Assembly: GCF_000336575.1 (NCBI RefSeq)
Contig: NZ_AOPO01000010.1
Span: 108,236 to 172,235 of the forward strand
Reading direction: 5' to 3'
Length of the DNA: 64,000 nucleotides
DNA from: Vreelandella titanicae BH1
Lineage (GTDB): Bacteria > Pseudomonadota > Gammaproteobacteria > Pseudomonadales > Halomonadaceae
Below, piece after piece: positions 26,595 to 35,705 of this stretch; position 1 is the first letter of the stretch, and every line of letters begins with the position of its first letter. The notes under the pieces are model-generated. The model saw only the letters and a program-made list of their open reading frames with translations. It was not told the DNA's origin and made no database searches. The translations under genes were made by a program, and so were the position numbers.

Positions 26595-29568
26595 CTATCG
26601 ATCGAGACGGACGCGAAGCCGCCTCGCTCGTTCCCGGAAAGCGGCTTCGCCACCTTCAAGGATGTCACAAACCACCTTGCGGATCGCAGCGTCCTCTAGC
26701 CCACCAGATACATAGCTGATCGGAGGCAGACCACCTGAGAGATGCGGGCCAGCTTCGGCAACGATGATCTGATCCGCATCGGTGTTGATCACGAGATTGG
26801 CGTTGTGTGTCACCATGATCACCTGGCGTTTCGCCTTCGCCGCGATGAACAGCGCCACCAGCTCGTCGAAGACCGACTTTGGATCAAGATTTTCCTCTGG
26901 CTGGTCGATAATCAGCGGTCTGTCGTCGGGATCGTCGAGCGCGAGGTAGAGCAGCAACAGGACGATCCCTCGCGTGCCTGGGGACAACTTGCGGATGTCG
27001 ACACCGTCGTAGGAAATCTCGTAGCGAACGGCAATGTGTTCGGTTCCGAAAAGCCAGTGGGCGAACCGCTTCGACCACGGGCGGAATTCAGTTTGCTGCG
27101 CTGGGGAAAATGGCGCGTGCGATAAGAGGTCTTTCAGGTATTTTCCCATAAAGGCCGTCATTGCAGCCTGAACCTCAGCGGCAGAGCCGGTTTCCCATGC
27201 AGATTTGAGCGATTCCGTCGCGGCCGCGATCAACGAGCCGCGCCCGTAAAAAGGGCCCGCCTTACGCCGGTCGAGGAGTTCCTCTTCGGCAAACGCGCCC
27301 CAGGTCTGGACATCGGCAATCCTGCGGACTGAAAAACTCAGCTTTTTGAGCGTGCCCGATGATGAGGAAAGGCGCTCCATGAGCGGTGCATACAGGCCAG
27401 CCAGCTCGTTTTGCTCGTTTATTATGGCCTCGAACACGCGGCCATAGGTGGCGTCGCGTTCAGTCTGCAAGTCCTTTCGTCGCGCTGCAGCGCCCTTGGC
27501 GTCAGTGAGACGTGCTTCCAAGGTCTGAAGCGCCGAATTCTCTTGCGCAATCCGCTTAGTAAGCGCTGCGTATTGCTCACGAACTAGCTTGTCCGCGCCG
27601 AATAGCGCTTCAAGTCGTGCCATCTCCGCTACGATCGGCGCAAGCGGAAGCATCGCGAGATCTGCGTCATCGGCAATCAGGGCAACTTTGGGATCGCCGG
27701 TCGATGGCGGATCACCGTTGAGCTTGCGAACCTCGCCGTCGGCCCATGCGGTGTAGGCCGTGAGGCTCGTGTCGACATCGCCCTTGTAGATCAGCAGGAA
27801 CTCGTCCCACTGATTGGCAGCTAGGCCACTGTTGTTGTGTCGCGCCTGGATCTGACGGAGCATTTCAGGCGCGCCGGTGGCGCGCATACTGCGAACCTCG
27901 TCCTGCAGAGCGACGTAGGTTCGGCGCTGATTGTTGTAGGCTTGTATTTTGGTTCTTAGCTTCTGCGCCGCCTCGCTGAGCTGTGTGCCTTGCGACCTGT
28001 GCTTCGGTACCCTTGACCACCAGCTTAGCCTGATCAGCCGTATAGCCGGCGATCAGCTTCTTCTTTTGCTCAACCTGCTTGCTCAGGCTGGCAACGAGGC
28101 TCTCTTTCTCGAGCTCGGTACCGATGCTTTCGGAGATGTCGGCGATCGCCTCCGCCTCACGCTCGCGGGCTTGCTGGAAGCGAGCGGTTCGTTGCTCGCG
28201 GAGCTCGGTGAAGTCAAGCGCCCACTCGCGGTCGTCCTGCGAGTGGGAATCGAAGATAACCCGCTCGATCTCATCGACGAGACCATCGGAGACACCCTTG
28301 GCCGAGCACAGCTCCTCAACGAATTGCTGAGAAAGATATCTCGCACGAGGGAACGACATATGGCCGTTCGCGTCACGGCCATCAAGCGCACGCGTCTCCG
28401 TCGCGCCGCCGCCCCAAGTCAGTGTCGCGGAGGCGTCCCCGATCAGTTTGCGTGCGCGTGTGAGGAACGATGGGCTGACGTTCTCGTCAGCCTCCCAGCC
28501 AGCTGGAGTTATTGCATCGCAACCGGTGGCGATCACATCGGCCAGCGCCGTCTTGCCCGATCCCCGCGCGCCAATGATGGCGACTAGCCCGGGATTGAGC
28601 GAAATATCGGGCGTGGTCGCCCAATCTGCGTCCTCAAAGTGAACATGCGAGATGACCTGCGACGGCATGGCCGAGCTTGGCGGTTTCTCGCCGACATAGG
28701 CACGGCCTTCCGGGTCGATGCAGGCCTGTCGTAGGGCATCGAATGTCAGTGCACCCTTGATCCAAGAGAAGCGATTGTCGACTGGCTGACCAACGGACTC
28801 CTGGTTGTGGGAATCGCTGCCATGGAGACACGGCTTGCACCCATCATAGCGCGAGCGCAGTTCTTCGACGCTGACGTTCCGTTGGCCGATCCAGAATTCA
28901 CGCTGTGCGGGGTTGCTGGAGAAGACGATGTGGACGAATTTCTCTATCTCCTGGCGCACGGTCGCGTCTGCGGCCTGACGGACGCCGGAAGTGCCGTCAC
29001 TGGAACCACCAGCAACAGCGATCAAAATGTTCTTTTTCGCCCATTCGCTCTCGGCGATAACCTTTCGCAATTGATCGAAGTTGACTTTGAACTGTGTGGC
29101 GCCGTGTCGGAGCGCAGCGCCGTCGTCAGTGATGGTAGTGTCTGAATGTTTGCCCAGCTTTATCAGTTCCTCCCGCGTGCAGTCGAAGCGGTCGCCAAAA
29201 GCATGGAATTGAAGGCGCTTCAGGATGCGCTTCACCTCTGAGAGGTGTTCAGGGTCTTCAGGGCTGACCAACAAATGGACGTTCACGAAGCCCGTTTTCG
29301 CTGCCACGTCGAGGCGAAGCTCGATGTTAGGGAAGATTAGCGACACGTCGGGCAATCGGCCTGCGTCCTTATATTGAAGGAATTCCTCGTATGTGTCGGT
29401 AACGTAGTAGTCAGTGACCGCGACCGCCTCGACCTTCGGCGTCAGAGCTTCGAGCGTCGAGAGGTAGGAGCTCCAGGGGTCGGATACACCGAACTGATTG
29501 TTGAGGATAGTGCCGGGCGCATGGATATGCGGCTCCCATCTATGCCATTCAGAACCGCGATTGATCAC
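26595..29568 (-). pseudogene. TrlF-like PHP-domain / SMC-like ATPase, split by a frameshift
   Basis: Two overlapping frames together encode one protein of about 990 aa. The first (GTG 29568, after TGGAGA) has an N-terminal PHP domain (H14-I-H16, and HGSDSH at 249-254), then Walker A GARGSGKT (333-340) and a coiled coil. The second has the rest of the coiled coil, an ABC-like LSPGTRG signature, Walker B PLIIDQPEENLDP and the switch VTHNANLV. The shift is near 27980-27990: the frame-2 reading TQLSEAAQKLRTKIQAY continues the coiled coil. Such PHP-ATPase proteins (named TrlF in protein family models) resemble anti-phage ATPases. Composition is more GC-rich than the cassette genes on its right. 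It may be dead, or the shift may be a sequence error. Confidence 0.75.
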
Positions 29569-29695
29569 TTTTATCTCCAGATTATCATTCTTGTTTAGGT
29601 CACCACGACCCGATTCAATAGGAAAGGCCTAATGCCGCATCAAGGTGTGAGCAACGCTGCCACCTAATCTAATCCATATCAACGTAAACACAAAA

Positions 29696-29707
29696 CCCAA
29701 CCTTGGG
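29696..29707 (-). terminator. Possible short terminator after the membrane-protein gene
   Basis: The minus strand reads CCCAAGGTTGGG followed by TTTTGTGTTT, 41 bp past the stop at 29749. The stem is only 5 bp, so efficiency is doubtful. The gap 29569-29748 shows no gene. Confidence 0.35.
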
Positions 29708-29748
29708 CTGAAAATGCCAAGCTTTGGGAATTACTCTTAAATTCTTTT

Positions 29749-30618
29749 TTATACCCGTTTTAAACAATTAAGTGCAGCTTTCAATTGCTTGCTTTTTTCT
29801 AAACCTGAGCGCTTCACAAACGTATCAACATTTTGCGTAATGATATTTGTAGGCAAATCATCGGTAAGCTTTTTGAACTGCTTTGTGCTAGTAACTTGGA
29901 AGTCATAGCCATACTCATTAATAAACGCCATCAAGACAAAGTGAAATGAGTTTAAAGCTTGCCACCTCATACAATCTCTTTGCAACGATACGCCTGAAAA
30001 ATACTTAATGATTTTTGGGAAGTCGTTATCAAAATCAAGTTTCTTGAACTCGTTAAAATCCAGTAGTTGAGTGTTAGAGTTTATTTTTTTTAGCATTGCA
30101 TTGAAATCATCTCGATAAAAGTGGTCAGAGTCTGATGATTTATCATACTCGAATCCCTTGAAGATACTTACGTCACAAAATAGCTGCGGAAATAACTTAA
30201 TATACTTTAAAAAAGTCAAGTCGGTGTCTGTTGATACTGTGCTATCTAAATATATCGTTTCCCTTTCAATGTCCCTGCAAATGGCAAAAAACAAAAGGAA
30301 CCTATAGCAAAAAGAAATTAAGTAGTATTTTTCAACAACAGGATAGCTATCAATTTTGTGCCAACCTTCAGGAGCATTCTCAGAAAAGTTCCACATTCGA
30401 TGGTTCAGTGATTCAGCTGCGTTTAACAAAGCTATTTTATGCTTAGAGATAGCCTCTCTCACTTGTTTCTTTTGTTCAAATCTATAGTCACTTTCTAACT
30501 TGTATGTATGGAAATATCTTTCCCAGAGGGGTCTAGAAATCCCCTTTAATATTAATACAAAGACTGAGACTGCAGCGGCAATCAACGCAGCCTGTATTTT
30601 TGGATCACTAAAGTTCAT
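29749..30618 (-). CDS. AT-rich hypothetical membrane-anchored protein
   Basis: A 289-aa protein with one N-terminal membrane segment (about residues 10-27, AALIAAAVSVFVLILKGI) and a long cytoplasmic part. A second weakly hydrophobic stretch, YYLISFCYRFLLFFAI, lies near 100-115. The rest is charged and rich in Phe, Asp and Lys. I recognise no domain. The codon use is AT-rich, unlike the core genes and the TrlF-like gene, so it was acquired separately. A 40-bp gap separates it from the nuclease-like gene upstream, suggesting one transcript. Confidence 0.6.
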   Translation of the reverse strand: MNFSDPKIQAALIAAAVSVFVLILKGISRPLWERYFHTYKLESDYRFEQKKQVREAISKHKIALLNAAESLNHRMWNFSENAPEGWHKIDSYPVVEKYYLISFCYRFLLFFAICRDIERETIYLDSTVSTDTDLTFLKYIKLFPQLFCDVSIFKGFEYDKSSDSDHFYRDDFNAMLKKINSNTQLLDFNEFKKLDFDNDFPKIIKYFSGVSLQRDCMRWQALNSFHFVLMAFINEYGYDFQVTSTKQFKKLTDDLPTNIITQNVDTFVKRSGLEKSKQLKAALNCLKRV

Positions 30619-30657
30619 TTTGTCCTCTTTATCCTCTAAGGGTATAGTGTCGCATTA

Positions 30658-31766
30658 TTATTGTTTAACTACAGGGTGGAATATAAATTTATCTATATCT
30701 TTCAGTAAACGCCTCTCTTCCCCCCTCATTCCAACTTTTCTTCTGATTAGAGTGCTGCTGTTTTTACAATGAATTTGAAACTCATTTTCATTCTCTAAAT
30801 CTCCGGTGATTACTGTTAACCCTTTGCCTTGAAAGCTTTCTAATTCAACAGAGTGTTCAGCATAAGGATTCAAGAATAAAAATAAACCGTCAAGTAAGCT
30901 TTCGTCTGTTTCTGAACCACTATATCTAATTTGTTTTATATGTTGTCTTTCTAAGTATACAAACCGGCTCGGTGTGTGATTTTTTGTTAAACTAGTTAAT
31001 TTCCCTAGTGTTAATGTACAAGTGAATAATATTGCTGAAATATGCTTGTTTTCATAATTTGAAAATAACCCGAGAGGTAATTTTTCTCCGTTGTGATTTT
31101 TACAGGATTCTATATATTTATACTCGTTCCCAAAGCTGTCATCGCAAAGTATTTTTAAATCTAATTTACCTTCAGGATCATAGGCTGCATTGTATAGAAC
31201 AGACATCATTGAATAGAATGCAGCTTGTCCATAGTTGATTTGACCATAATCAGCTAAAGCAATGATATACGGATTAGAAGCCACGCACTCTTTAGTTGAG
31301 TACGTTGTTAAAAATTTATTTGACTTATAGGTTATTGCATTTAGTGTTCTAAATATTGAGGCATCAATTATCTGGTATATGTCATTTTCGCCATAAACAT
31401 CTTCAAAGTTTCTTTCTTCCTCAGGTTTTGAGTTTTGAGAGAAGTTTGCAACGACAGCTTCTACAGAATAAATTTTATTATTTTTCTGGATTATAAAATC
31501 CGGAGATTTATGGCCAGTAAAACTTCCCAATCAGATGATATGATGACTTTGTTTAAATATATCTCCCAAAAAGTAGATCTAAATGTTGACTGAAATGCTT
31601 TAATGGTTTTATCTAGGCCATCTTTTATAATAAATTCATCAATCCAGTTTTCTAGTAATTCTCGTTCTGATTGATAACCAGGATCAAGAAGCCATTTAAA
31701 TTGAGGGTGAAACTTTTCAGAAGAAATTTTTGGTATAAACCATTTATTTTTGCTATTCATATCCAT
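30658..31766 (-). pseudogene. Restriction-endonuclease-like protein, frame broken at a T run
   Basis: Two frames overlap at 31491-31530. The first (ATG 31766, 91 aa) ends soon after FWEIYLNKVIISSDWEV; the second continues FTGHKSPDFIIQKNNKIYSV. Adding one T to the TTTT run at 31519-31522 (minus-strand reading) joins them into about 370 aa. The joined region FWE-x(n)-SPDF-x(n)-YSVEAV has the shape of a PD-(D/E)xK nuclease core, though the usual Lys after the Glu is not clear. The rest is unrecognised. A homopolymer indel can be a sequencing error, true decay or phase variation. Confidence 0.55.
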
Positions 31767-31792
31767 CTGGCTCTGAAATTAGATGTTGAAAT

Positions 31793-31846
31793 ATAACGCT
31801 TGCATCAGGGGCGCCGAAGGCGTCCCCTTAGATGCACTTGTTAGGT
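31793..31846 (-). other. Integron attC-like recombination site
   Basis: On the minus strand: R''-like ACCTAAC (complement of GTTAGGT at 31840-31846), then AAGTGCATC-TAAGGGGACGCC, a TTCG loop, GGCGCCCCT-GATGCAAGC and an R'-like GTTAT. The arms pair along nearly the full length with small bulges, giving the folded-strand hairpin of a short attC. It lies between the stop of the 31859-32941 gene and the next start, the normal place for the cassette's recombination site. Confidence 0.7.
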
Positions 31847-31858
31847 TCTTGTTGCGAC

Positions 31859-32941
31859 TTAATAGTTGTCATTAGAAAAATCGTCGATGAACATATCTTC
31901 TGGAATTTCGAAGTTAAACATGCGGTCTATCTTATGTCGATCTAGTTTATGTTCGGCATTGGGATTTAAATATAGCCAAGATTTATTGTTATGAATATCA
32001 TAGAATAATATGCCCGATAAATATTTTGAAGCAGTTGACAACTTAACATCACTCCTACACTTTTTATCTAAGCAGGTCGCATCTTCCTCAGCGTTTTTAA
32101 ATTCCATAAAAGCTCGTCTCGAAAGAGAACGAGTCATTATGTCTGTGTGAGATGAGAAATTAATTACTAGGTTATTATTGAATTGGTTGTCAAAGGTACA
32201 GATTAGTATGAACGGATTTTTTATGGTGAATTGAGAACACTTTCTAAAAACAAAGTTTTTATTGTTCTCGGCTTCAGTATATGGGCTACTTTCTCCAACA
32301 CTAAATCGTACCCGTTCATTGCTAATTCTAATATCCCAATATAGCTCATCAATTTGACTACGATTTGATTCCTTCAGTTCAGAAATTACTCTCTGAGTGC
32401 TTGGAAAGGCATACTTTTCAATATCGTTATATGAAACATCATACTTTCCATTGATCAAAACGGAGTAACCTGGAAATTCTTTTTCAACTAAACGTGAAAA
32501 TTGAGCTTTCGCATGCTCCTGAAGACCAAACCCTTTCACGTCAAAAAATACTCCAGATTTGGTCATCCCATCTAACGATATTACATTTTTAGATAGATTG
32601 TCTTTAGGAGAAACTTCAACCTCCACGTCGAATTCTACATGGTTTCGGTGAAGATATGAAAGTGTAAGCAACTCACATAAAAAGCCATAGTGTGTTTTAT
32701 GACTTAAAAGTGATTTTAAGTAGTTGCTAATATCATTCAAACTTATTTTGCCTCCTTCCCTAAATGAAAATAAAAGGCTTAGTATGCGAGTTATTTTTCC
32801 GTTATCTTGAGCAAAGTTAAATAGTTCTGGGTGATCATTAAGGTTTGTATCTGTAAGGGTGTCGGTAAAACCAAGACTTTTTAGCCTCGGTTCTAGCTCA
32901 TGCATTTTATCTCTTAATTCATATAATGTTCGAATGTACAT
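31859..32941 (-). CDS. Cassette protein with predicted PD-(D/E)xK nuclease core
   Basis: A 360-aa AT-rich protein with no membrane segment. The middle carries E90 (GFLCELLTLSYL), then LDGM (D124) and VFFDVKGFG (D134-V-K136). This spacing matches the D...(D/E)xK core of restriction-endonuclease folds with an upstream helix Glu. A further basic/aromatic C-terminal half is unrecognised. An attC-like site follows the gene and a GTTAGGT core precedes it, so it forms a single-gene integron-type cassette. A defence or restriction role is plausible but inferred. Confidence 0.62.
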   Translation of the reverse strand: MYIRTLYELRDKMHELEPRLKSLGFTDTLTDTNLNDHPELFNFAQDNGKITRILSLLFSFREGGKISLNDISNYLKSLLSHKTHYGFLCELLTLSYLHRNHVEFDVEVEVSPKDNLSKNVISLDGMTKSGVFFDVKGFGLQEHAKAQFSRLVEKEFPGYSVLINGKYDVSYNDIEKYAFPSTQRVISELKESNRSQIDELYWDIRISNERVRFSVGESSPYTEAENNKNFVFRKCSQFTIKNPFILICTFDNQFNNNLVINFSSHTDIMTRSLSRRAFMEFKNAEEDATCLDKKCRSDVKLSTASKYLSGILFYDIHNNKSWLYLNPNAEHKLDRHKIDRMFNFEIPEDMFIDDFSNDNY

Positions 32942-32969
32942 AAATTCTCGATAGTGTTTATGTGGAAGA

Positions 32970-33044
32970 ACCTAACGTCGCTCAGCACGCGCGGCCACTG
33001 AATGAAGGCGAAGCCGCGATGTAGTAGCCGTCGCCGTGATAGGC
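32970..33044 (-). other. Second, degenerate attC-like site
   Basis: On the minus strand it begins GCCTATC (one change from GCCTAAC) and ends GACGTTAGGT (R', matching GTTRRRY). Between them CATCGCGGC and GCCGCGCGTG form imperfect arms. It is about 75 bp long and sits between the HEPN-like gene and the nuclease-like gene, where an attC belongs. Weaker than the site at 31793. Confidence 0.5.
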
Positions 33045-33046
33045 AT

Positions 33047-33799
33047 TTAGTACTTTTCATGATGGGCCGCTGCGTATCCATCTTTATATTCACAATCAGG
33101 ACATAGCTCCGCCATTTCATCGTATTCACACGACGAGTATATGTAGGGCCCTTTGCACCACTTGCAATCTAATACCTCTTCTTCGTGACTGCACACCAGG
33201 CATCTCTGATCATCTATATCAAAGGTCAAATTATGACATGAGGTACATTTTATTACGGCCAGTTCCTCTTCTTCTATCTTTTTGTATGCTGCTTTCAGGT
33301 AGTTGTTATAAAACTCTGTATAACTGTAAAGGACGGCAAACTTATTTTCTTTAAGATGAGTCGATTTCCAATCTAGATTTAGATGTTCATCAGAAAAATG
33401 GAAGATAAACAACAAGACCTGTCCAACTAAAGCCTTAGCTTCTCGGTCTGATATGGAAAACTCGAAGTGTTCAATCTCATTCCGTTTTTCTCGGGCGGTT
33501 TGAATCGCATTTAGATCGGCTTTAGTAAACTTTATGCCTCCAATTTTCTGGAGCCTTTGACATGCGAGATCACTACTTACAGTGTGAAGTCCTTGAGCCG
33601 GGTAGCTATCGATTTTGGTAAACACAAAAGCTGGATGAATTTGACGGAGCTTTTCCTTAAAAAGAAGCTCAACAACATGCGCAAGATCAACGATGATACG
33701 TTTCCAGTTCCCTAGACCTTTTTCTTCGATAGGGCCCATATGCTTCAGCGCATGCTCTAAAGAGTCGCTTGCATTCTCTATCAGGTTGAATTTGTTCAT
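33047..33799 (-). CDS. HEPN-like / zinc-ribbon cassette protein
   Basis: A 250-aa protein. Residues 1-140 are helical and contain R106-NEIE-H111, the R-x4-H motif of HEPN RNases. The C-terminal part has C185-C188-C200-C203 and C212-C215-C233-C236, two zinc ribbons. Such proteins may be toxin-like RNases or regulators. A core site GTTAGGC (33813-33819, minus strand) lies 14 bp before the ATG, and an attC-like site follows the stop, so this looks like an integron cassette. No antitoxin partner is evident. Confidence 0.62.
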   Translation of the reverse strand: MNKFNLIENASDSLEHALKHMGPIEEKGLGNWKRIIVDLAHVVELLFKEKLRQIHPAFVFTKIDSYPAQGLHTVSSDLACQRLQKIGGIKFTKADLNAIQTAREKRNEIEHFEFSISDREAKALVGQVLLFIFHFSDEHLNLDWKSTHLKENKFAVLYSYTEFYNNYLKAAYKKIEEEELAVIKCTSCHNLTFDIDDQRCLVCSHEEEVLDCKWCKGPYIYSSCEYDEMAELCPDCEYKDGYAAAHHEKY

Positions 33800-34258
33800 A
33801 TGTCTCTTTGGAGCCTAACAGTGATTATACACCCCTCTACATAACCTGAATGAACCTTGCGCCGCGTTCATTCAGGTTATACTGCCTTTTATTCATCATC
33901 TATCCCATTGAAAGTAAAGTGAAATATGTATAAATAGGCTGCATGGCATAGAGTATCGTGCCTTCTGCATAACACGGCTGAACCAGCATGTCGCTTCTGC
34001 CGTAAAGGCCGCTTAGGGCCGGTAAAAGACTCTTAATTCACTTAATATAGGCATCATACGACGTCTTGGGAAGCTCAAATTCATCACTGCTTTCATCGAA
34101 AGAACAGGGAAAATAAATTATTTGCTTCAGTGTCGTGATTGAGGCACTATTCTATCTAGGATGCGCTAGCTGCGCGATTAGCCATCACTTCTTGAAGCCC
34201 TGCCGGACACCCGGTGGGGATTTTGCGTTTCTGTCGTTCCAGTAATTGAGGTTCGGCT
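33800..34258. other. Gap with cassette core site, perfect hairpin and phage-type terminator
   Basis: No gene seen. It contains the GTTAGGC core (33813-33819). A perfect 15-bp inverted repeat, ATAACCTGAATGAAC / GTTCATTCAGGTTAT (33841-33880), has a 10-nt loop. An imperfect GC hairpin at 34198-34219 followed by TTTT looks like the phage terminator before the lysis genes. Confidence 0.5.
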
Positions 34259-34703
34259 ATGTCTGCTCATTCTCCTACTCATTGGCTTGAGGAGGCGGAA
34301 CTGCTGCGCGTTGAGCCAGAGCCTCCCACCGATGCTCGAGCGGGCAATGTGGCCGCTTTCCTCGATACGTTGGCTTTTGCCCGAAGGTACGCCACGCTTT
34401 GGCCATCAGGACGGCTTCAATGTGATCGTCGGCGGCAAGACGTTCAGCAACTACAACGATCATCCGCGACAACTTGTTTGGCTACCTGCTTATGAGATCC
34501 ATTCAAGCGCAGCAGGGCGCTACCAGTTCCTAATACGTACATGGGATGACTTGGTCGAGCGGTCCCATCTTCCTGACTTCACGCCTGCTAGCCAAGACCT
34601 AGGCGCTGTTCACCTTATCCGCCAGTGCAAAGCGCTTGCTTTGATCCATGACGCCATCCACGCTTGCCGGAAGATTTGGGCGAGCGGCTTGAGATGGTGC
34701 TAA
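34259..34703 (+). pseudogene. Broken phage endolysin (lysozyme-type) gene
   Basis: The first frame (ATG 34259, after TTGAGGTTCGG) reads to AGNVAAFLDTLAF. After a 1-nt shift near 34380 another frame reads EGTPRFGHQDGFNVIVGG, then SSAAGRYQFL, DFTPASQDLGAV and HACRKIWAS. These match phage glycoside hydrolases of the lambda R / P2-like endolysin type. The usual end (PGAGYGQ and beyond) is missing. The gene is dead, with a frameshift and a 3' deletion. Confidence 0.75.
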
Positions 34704-34840
34704 CAAGCCAGTTTCCTACCTGTGGACGTTGCGGAAAAGGAAGAGTAGCCGGTATACAGAAAAAATCCATATATGGTGGTTTATTTTCGCATTGGTACAA
34801 CATATGCGATATAATCGGGTTTTCAAAAGGGAGTGCAGAT

Positions 34841-35005
34841 ATGCTAACCAAGTTACTTCTTGTCCAAATGGCAAGCATCATTGCATTAATTATTTCAGGG
34901 GTGCTGGCTTTTAATGGTACTGAAGGATGGGGGTGGTTTTTATTCGTGGCGGTAGTAATGTACGCGCCTGAACCCATAACCCGCATCGTAGGCACAAAGG
35001 GGTAA
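34841..35005 (+). CDS. Small membrane protein in the lysis region (54 aa)
   Basis: A 54-aa protein with a hydrophobic segment (LLLVQMASIIALIISGVLAF) and a second weaker one, then a polar tail. AAAAGGGAG precedes ATG 34841 and a TATAAT-like -10 lies at 34810-34815. A strong terminator follows. Position next to the endolysin suggests a holin-like or other lysis-region protein; the sequence does not prove it. Confidence 0.6.
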   Translation: MLTKLLLVQMASIIALIISGVLAFNGTEGWGWFLFVAVVMYAPEPITRIVGTKG

Positions 35006-35039
35006 CGCCCATTACCTAAGTCACACTCGTTAACAAGAG

Positions 35040-35070
35040 ACCTCGCTGCTTATGCAGTGAGGTTTTTTTT
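35040..35070 (+). terminator. Rho-independent terminator
   Basis: ACCTCGCTGC and GCAGTGAGGT form a stem with one mismatch, a TTAT loop and then T8. It ends the small membrane-protein transcript. Confidence 0.85.
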
Positions 35071-35111
35071 GCAAATTCAATATCTTCCTATTCCAAAATT
35101 CAGAGCTGCTT

Positions 35112-35705
35112 ATGAAATTTGCTGCTGAACGTGTAATTGATTACGCCGGTGGCAGCGGCGTGTCCGTTGCGTCTCTGGCATCGAAGGCTAGCCCGGCTGA
35201 CCTAGATATTTCGCCCACGCCGAATGATATGGTGTCACTGTTGAATATGCCGCTGATTGAGATGGAAGGCGTTCACGTGGTGACGGCTGATGTGGTGAGC
35301 GTTGGCGGACTAGTGTTCGTGGGCCTGCGCGCGGCTCACAAAGTACGTGGTCAATGTCAGATTGAGGCAGCCGCCGAAGAGTCGCCGCACAAACTGAACT
35401 TCCATGTTCCATGCCCGCTCTGCGGAGAAGAGCATATCCTCAAGTGGGGCGGCCCCGATACTGGCTTTGGTATCAAGTGGCATCAAGGGAAGCCAGAGAC
35501 TGCCCTTTATCTTTGTGAACACAACGGCTGCGTGATCGAGCAGCATGAACCTCACGATGAAAGCCGTGAGCACAGTATCAAAGATGTCGTTTGGGTGTGT
35601 GCTGAATCTTTGATACATCTCGATTTCGCAGATCAAACAGAAGACCAGGCGCGCACCTTTCATCCATCATTAATAGCGTTGTTAATTCTGACGCCCTTTT
35701 CTTAG
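35112..35705 (+). pseudogene. Phage terminase large subunit (GpA) fragment in a fused ORF
   Basis: A 197-aa frame made of unlike parts. The first ~75 residues are unrecognised (possibly remains of another phage gene, with a hydrophobic VVSVGGLVFVGL). Residues about 94-145 match terminase GpA: FHVPCPLCGEEHILKWGG, TALYLCEHNGCVIEQHE, including the zinc-binding cysteines. The last ~50 residues run into unrelated sequence and overlap the tctA end. Intact GpA is about 600-700 aa. This marks the right edge of the prophage remnant. Confidence 0.68.

Larger units (their letters stand above)
22939..35700. mobile_element. Prophage remnant with inserted cargo
   Basis: The left part (22939-26434) holds small phage-type genes, a NinI-like phosphatase, a VRR-NUC protein and a late-regulator-like protein. 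The right part (34259-35705) holds a broken endolysin, a small membrane protein and a terminase fragment. The order early genes - late regulator - lysis - terminase is that of lambdoid phages. Integrase, repressor, replication initiator, capsid and tail genes are absent. Cargo at 26595-33799 interrupts it. Both ends are approximate: no att repeats were identified. Confidence 0.7.

Noticed and set aside
26441..26719. Plus-strand frame after the late-regulator-like gene
   Set aside because: Its first 30 codons look protein-like and may be a truncated phage gene, but it runs into the TrlF-like gene on the other strand, so I did not list it as a gene.
33841..33880. Perfect hairpin as a third attC site
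   Set aside because: The arms are an uninterrupted perfect match without the R/L box and bulge pattern of attC.
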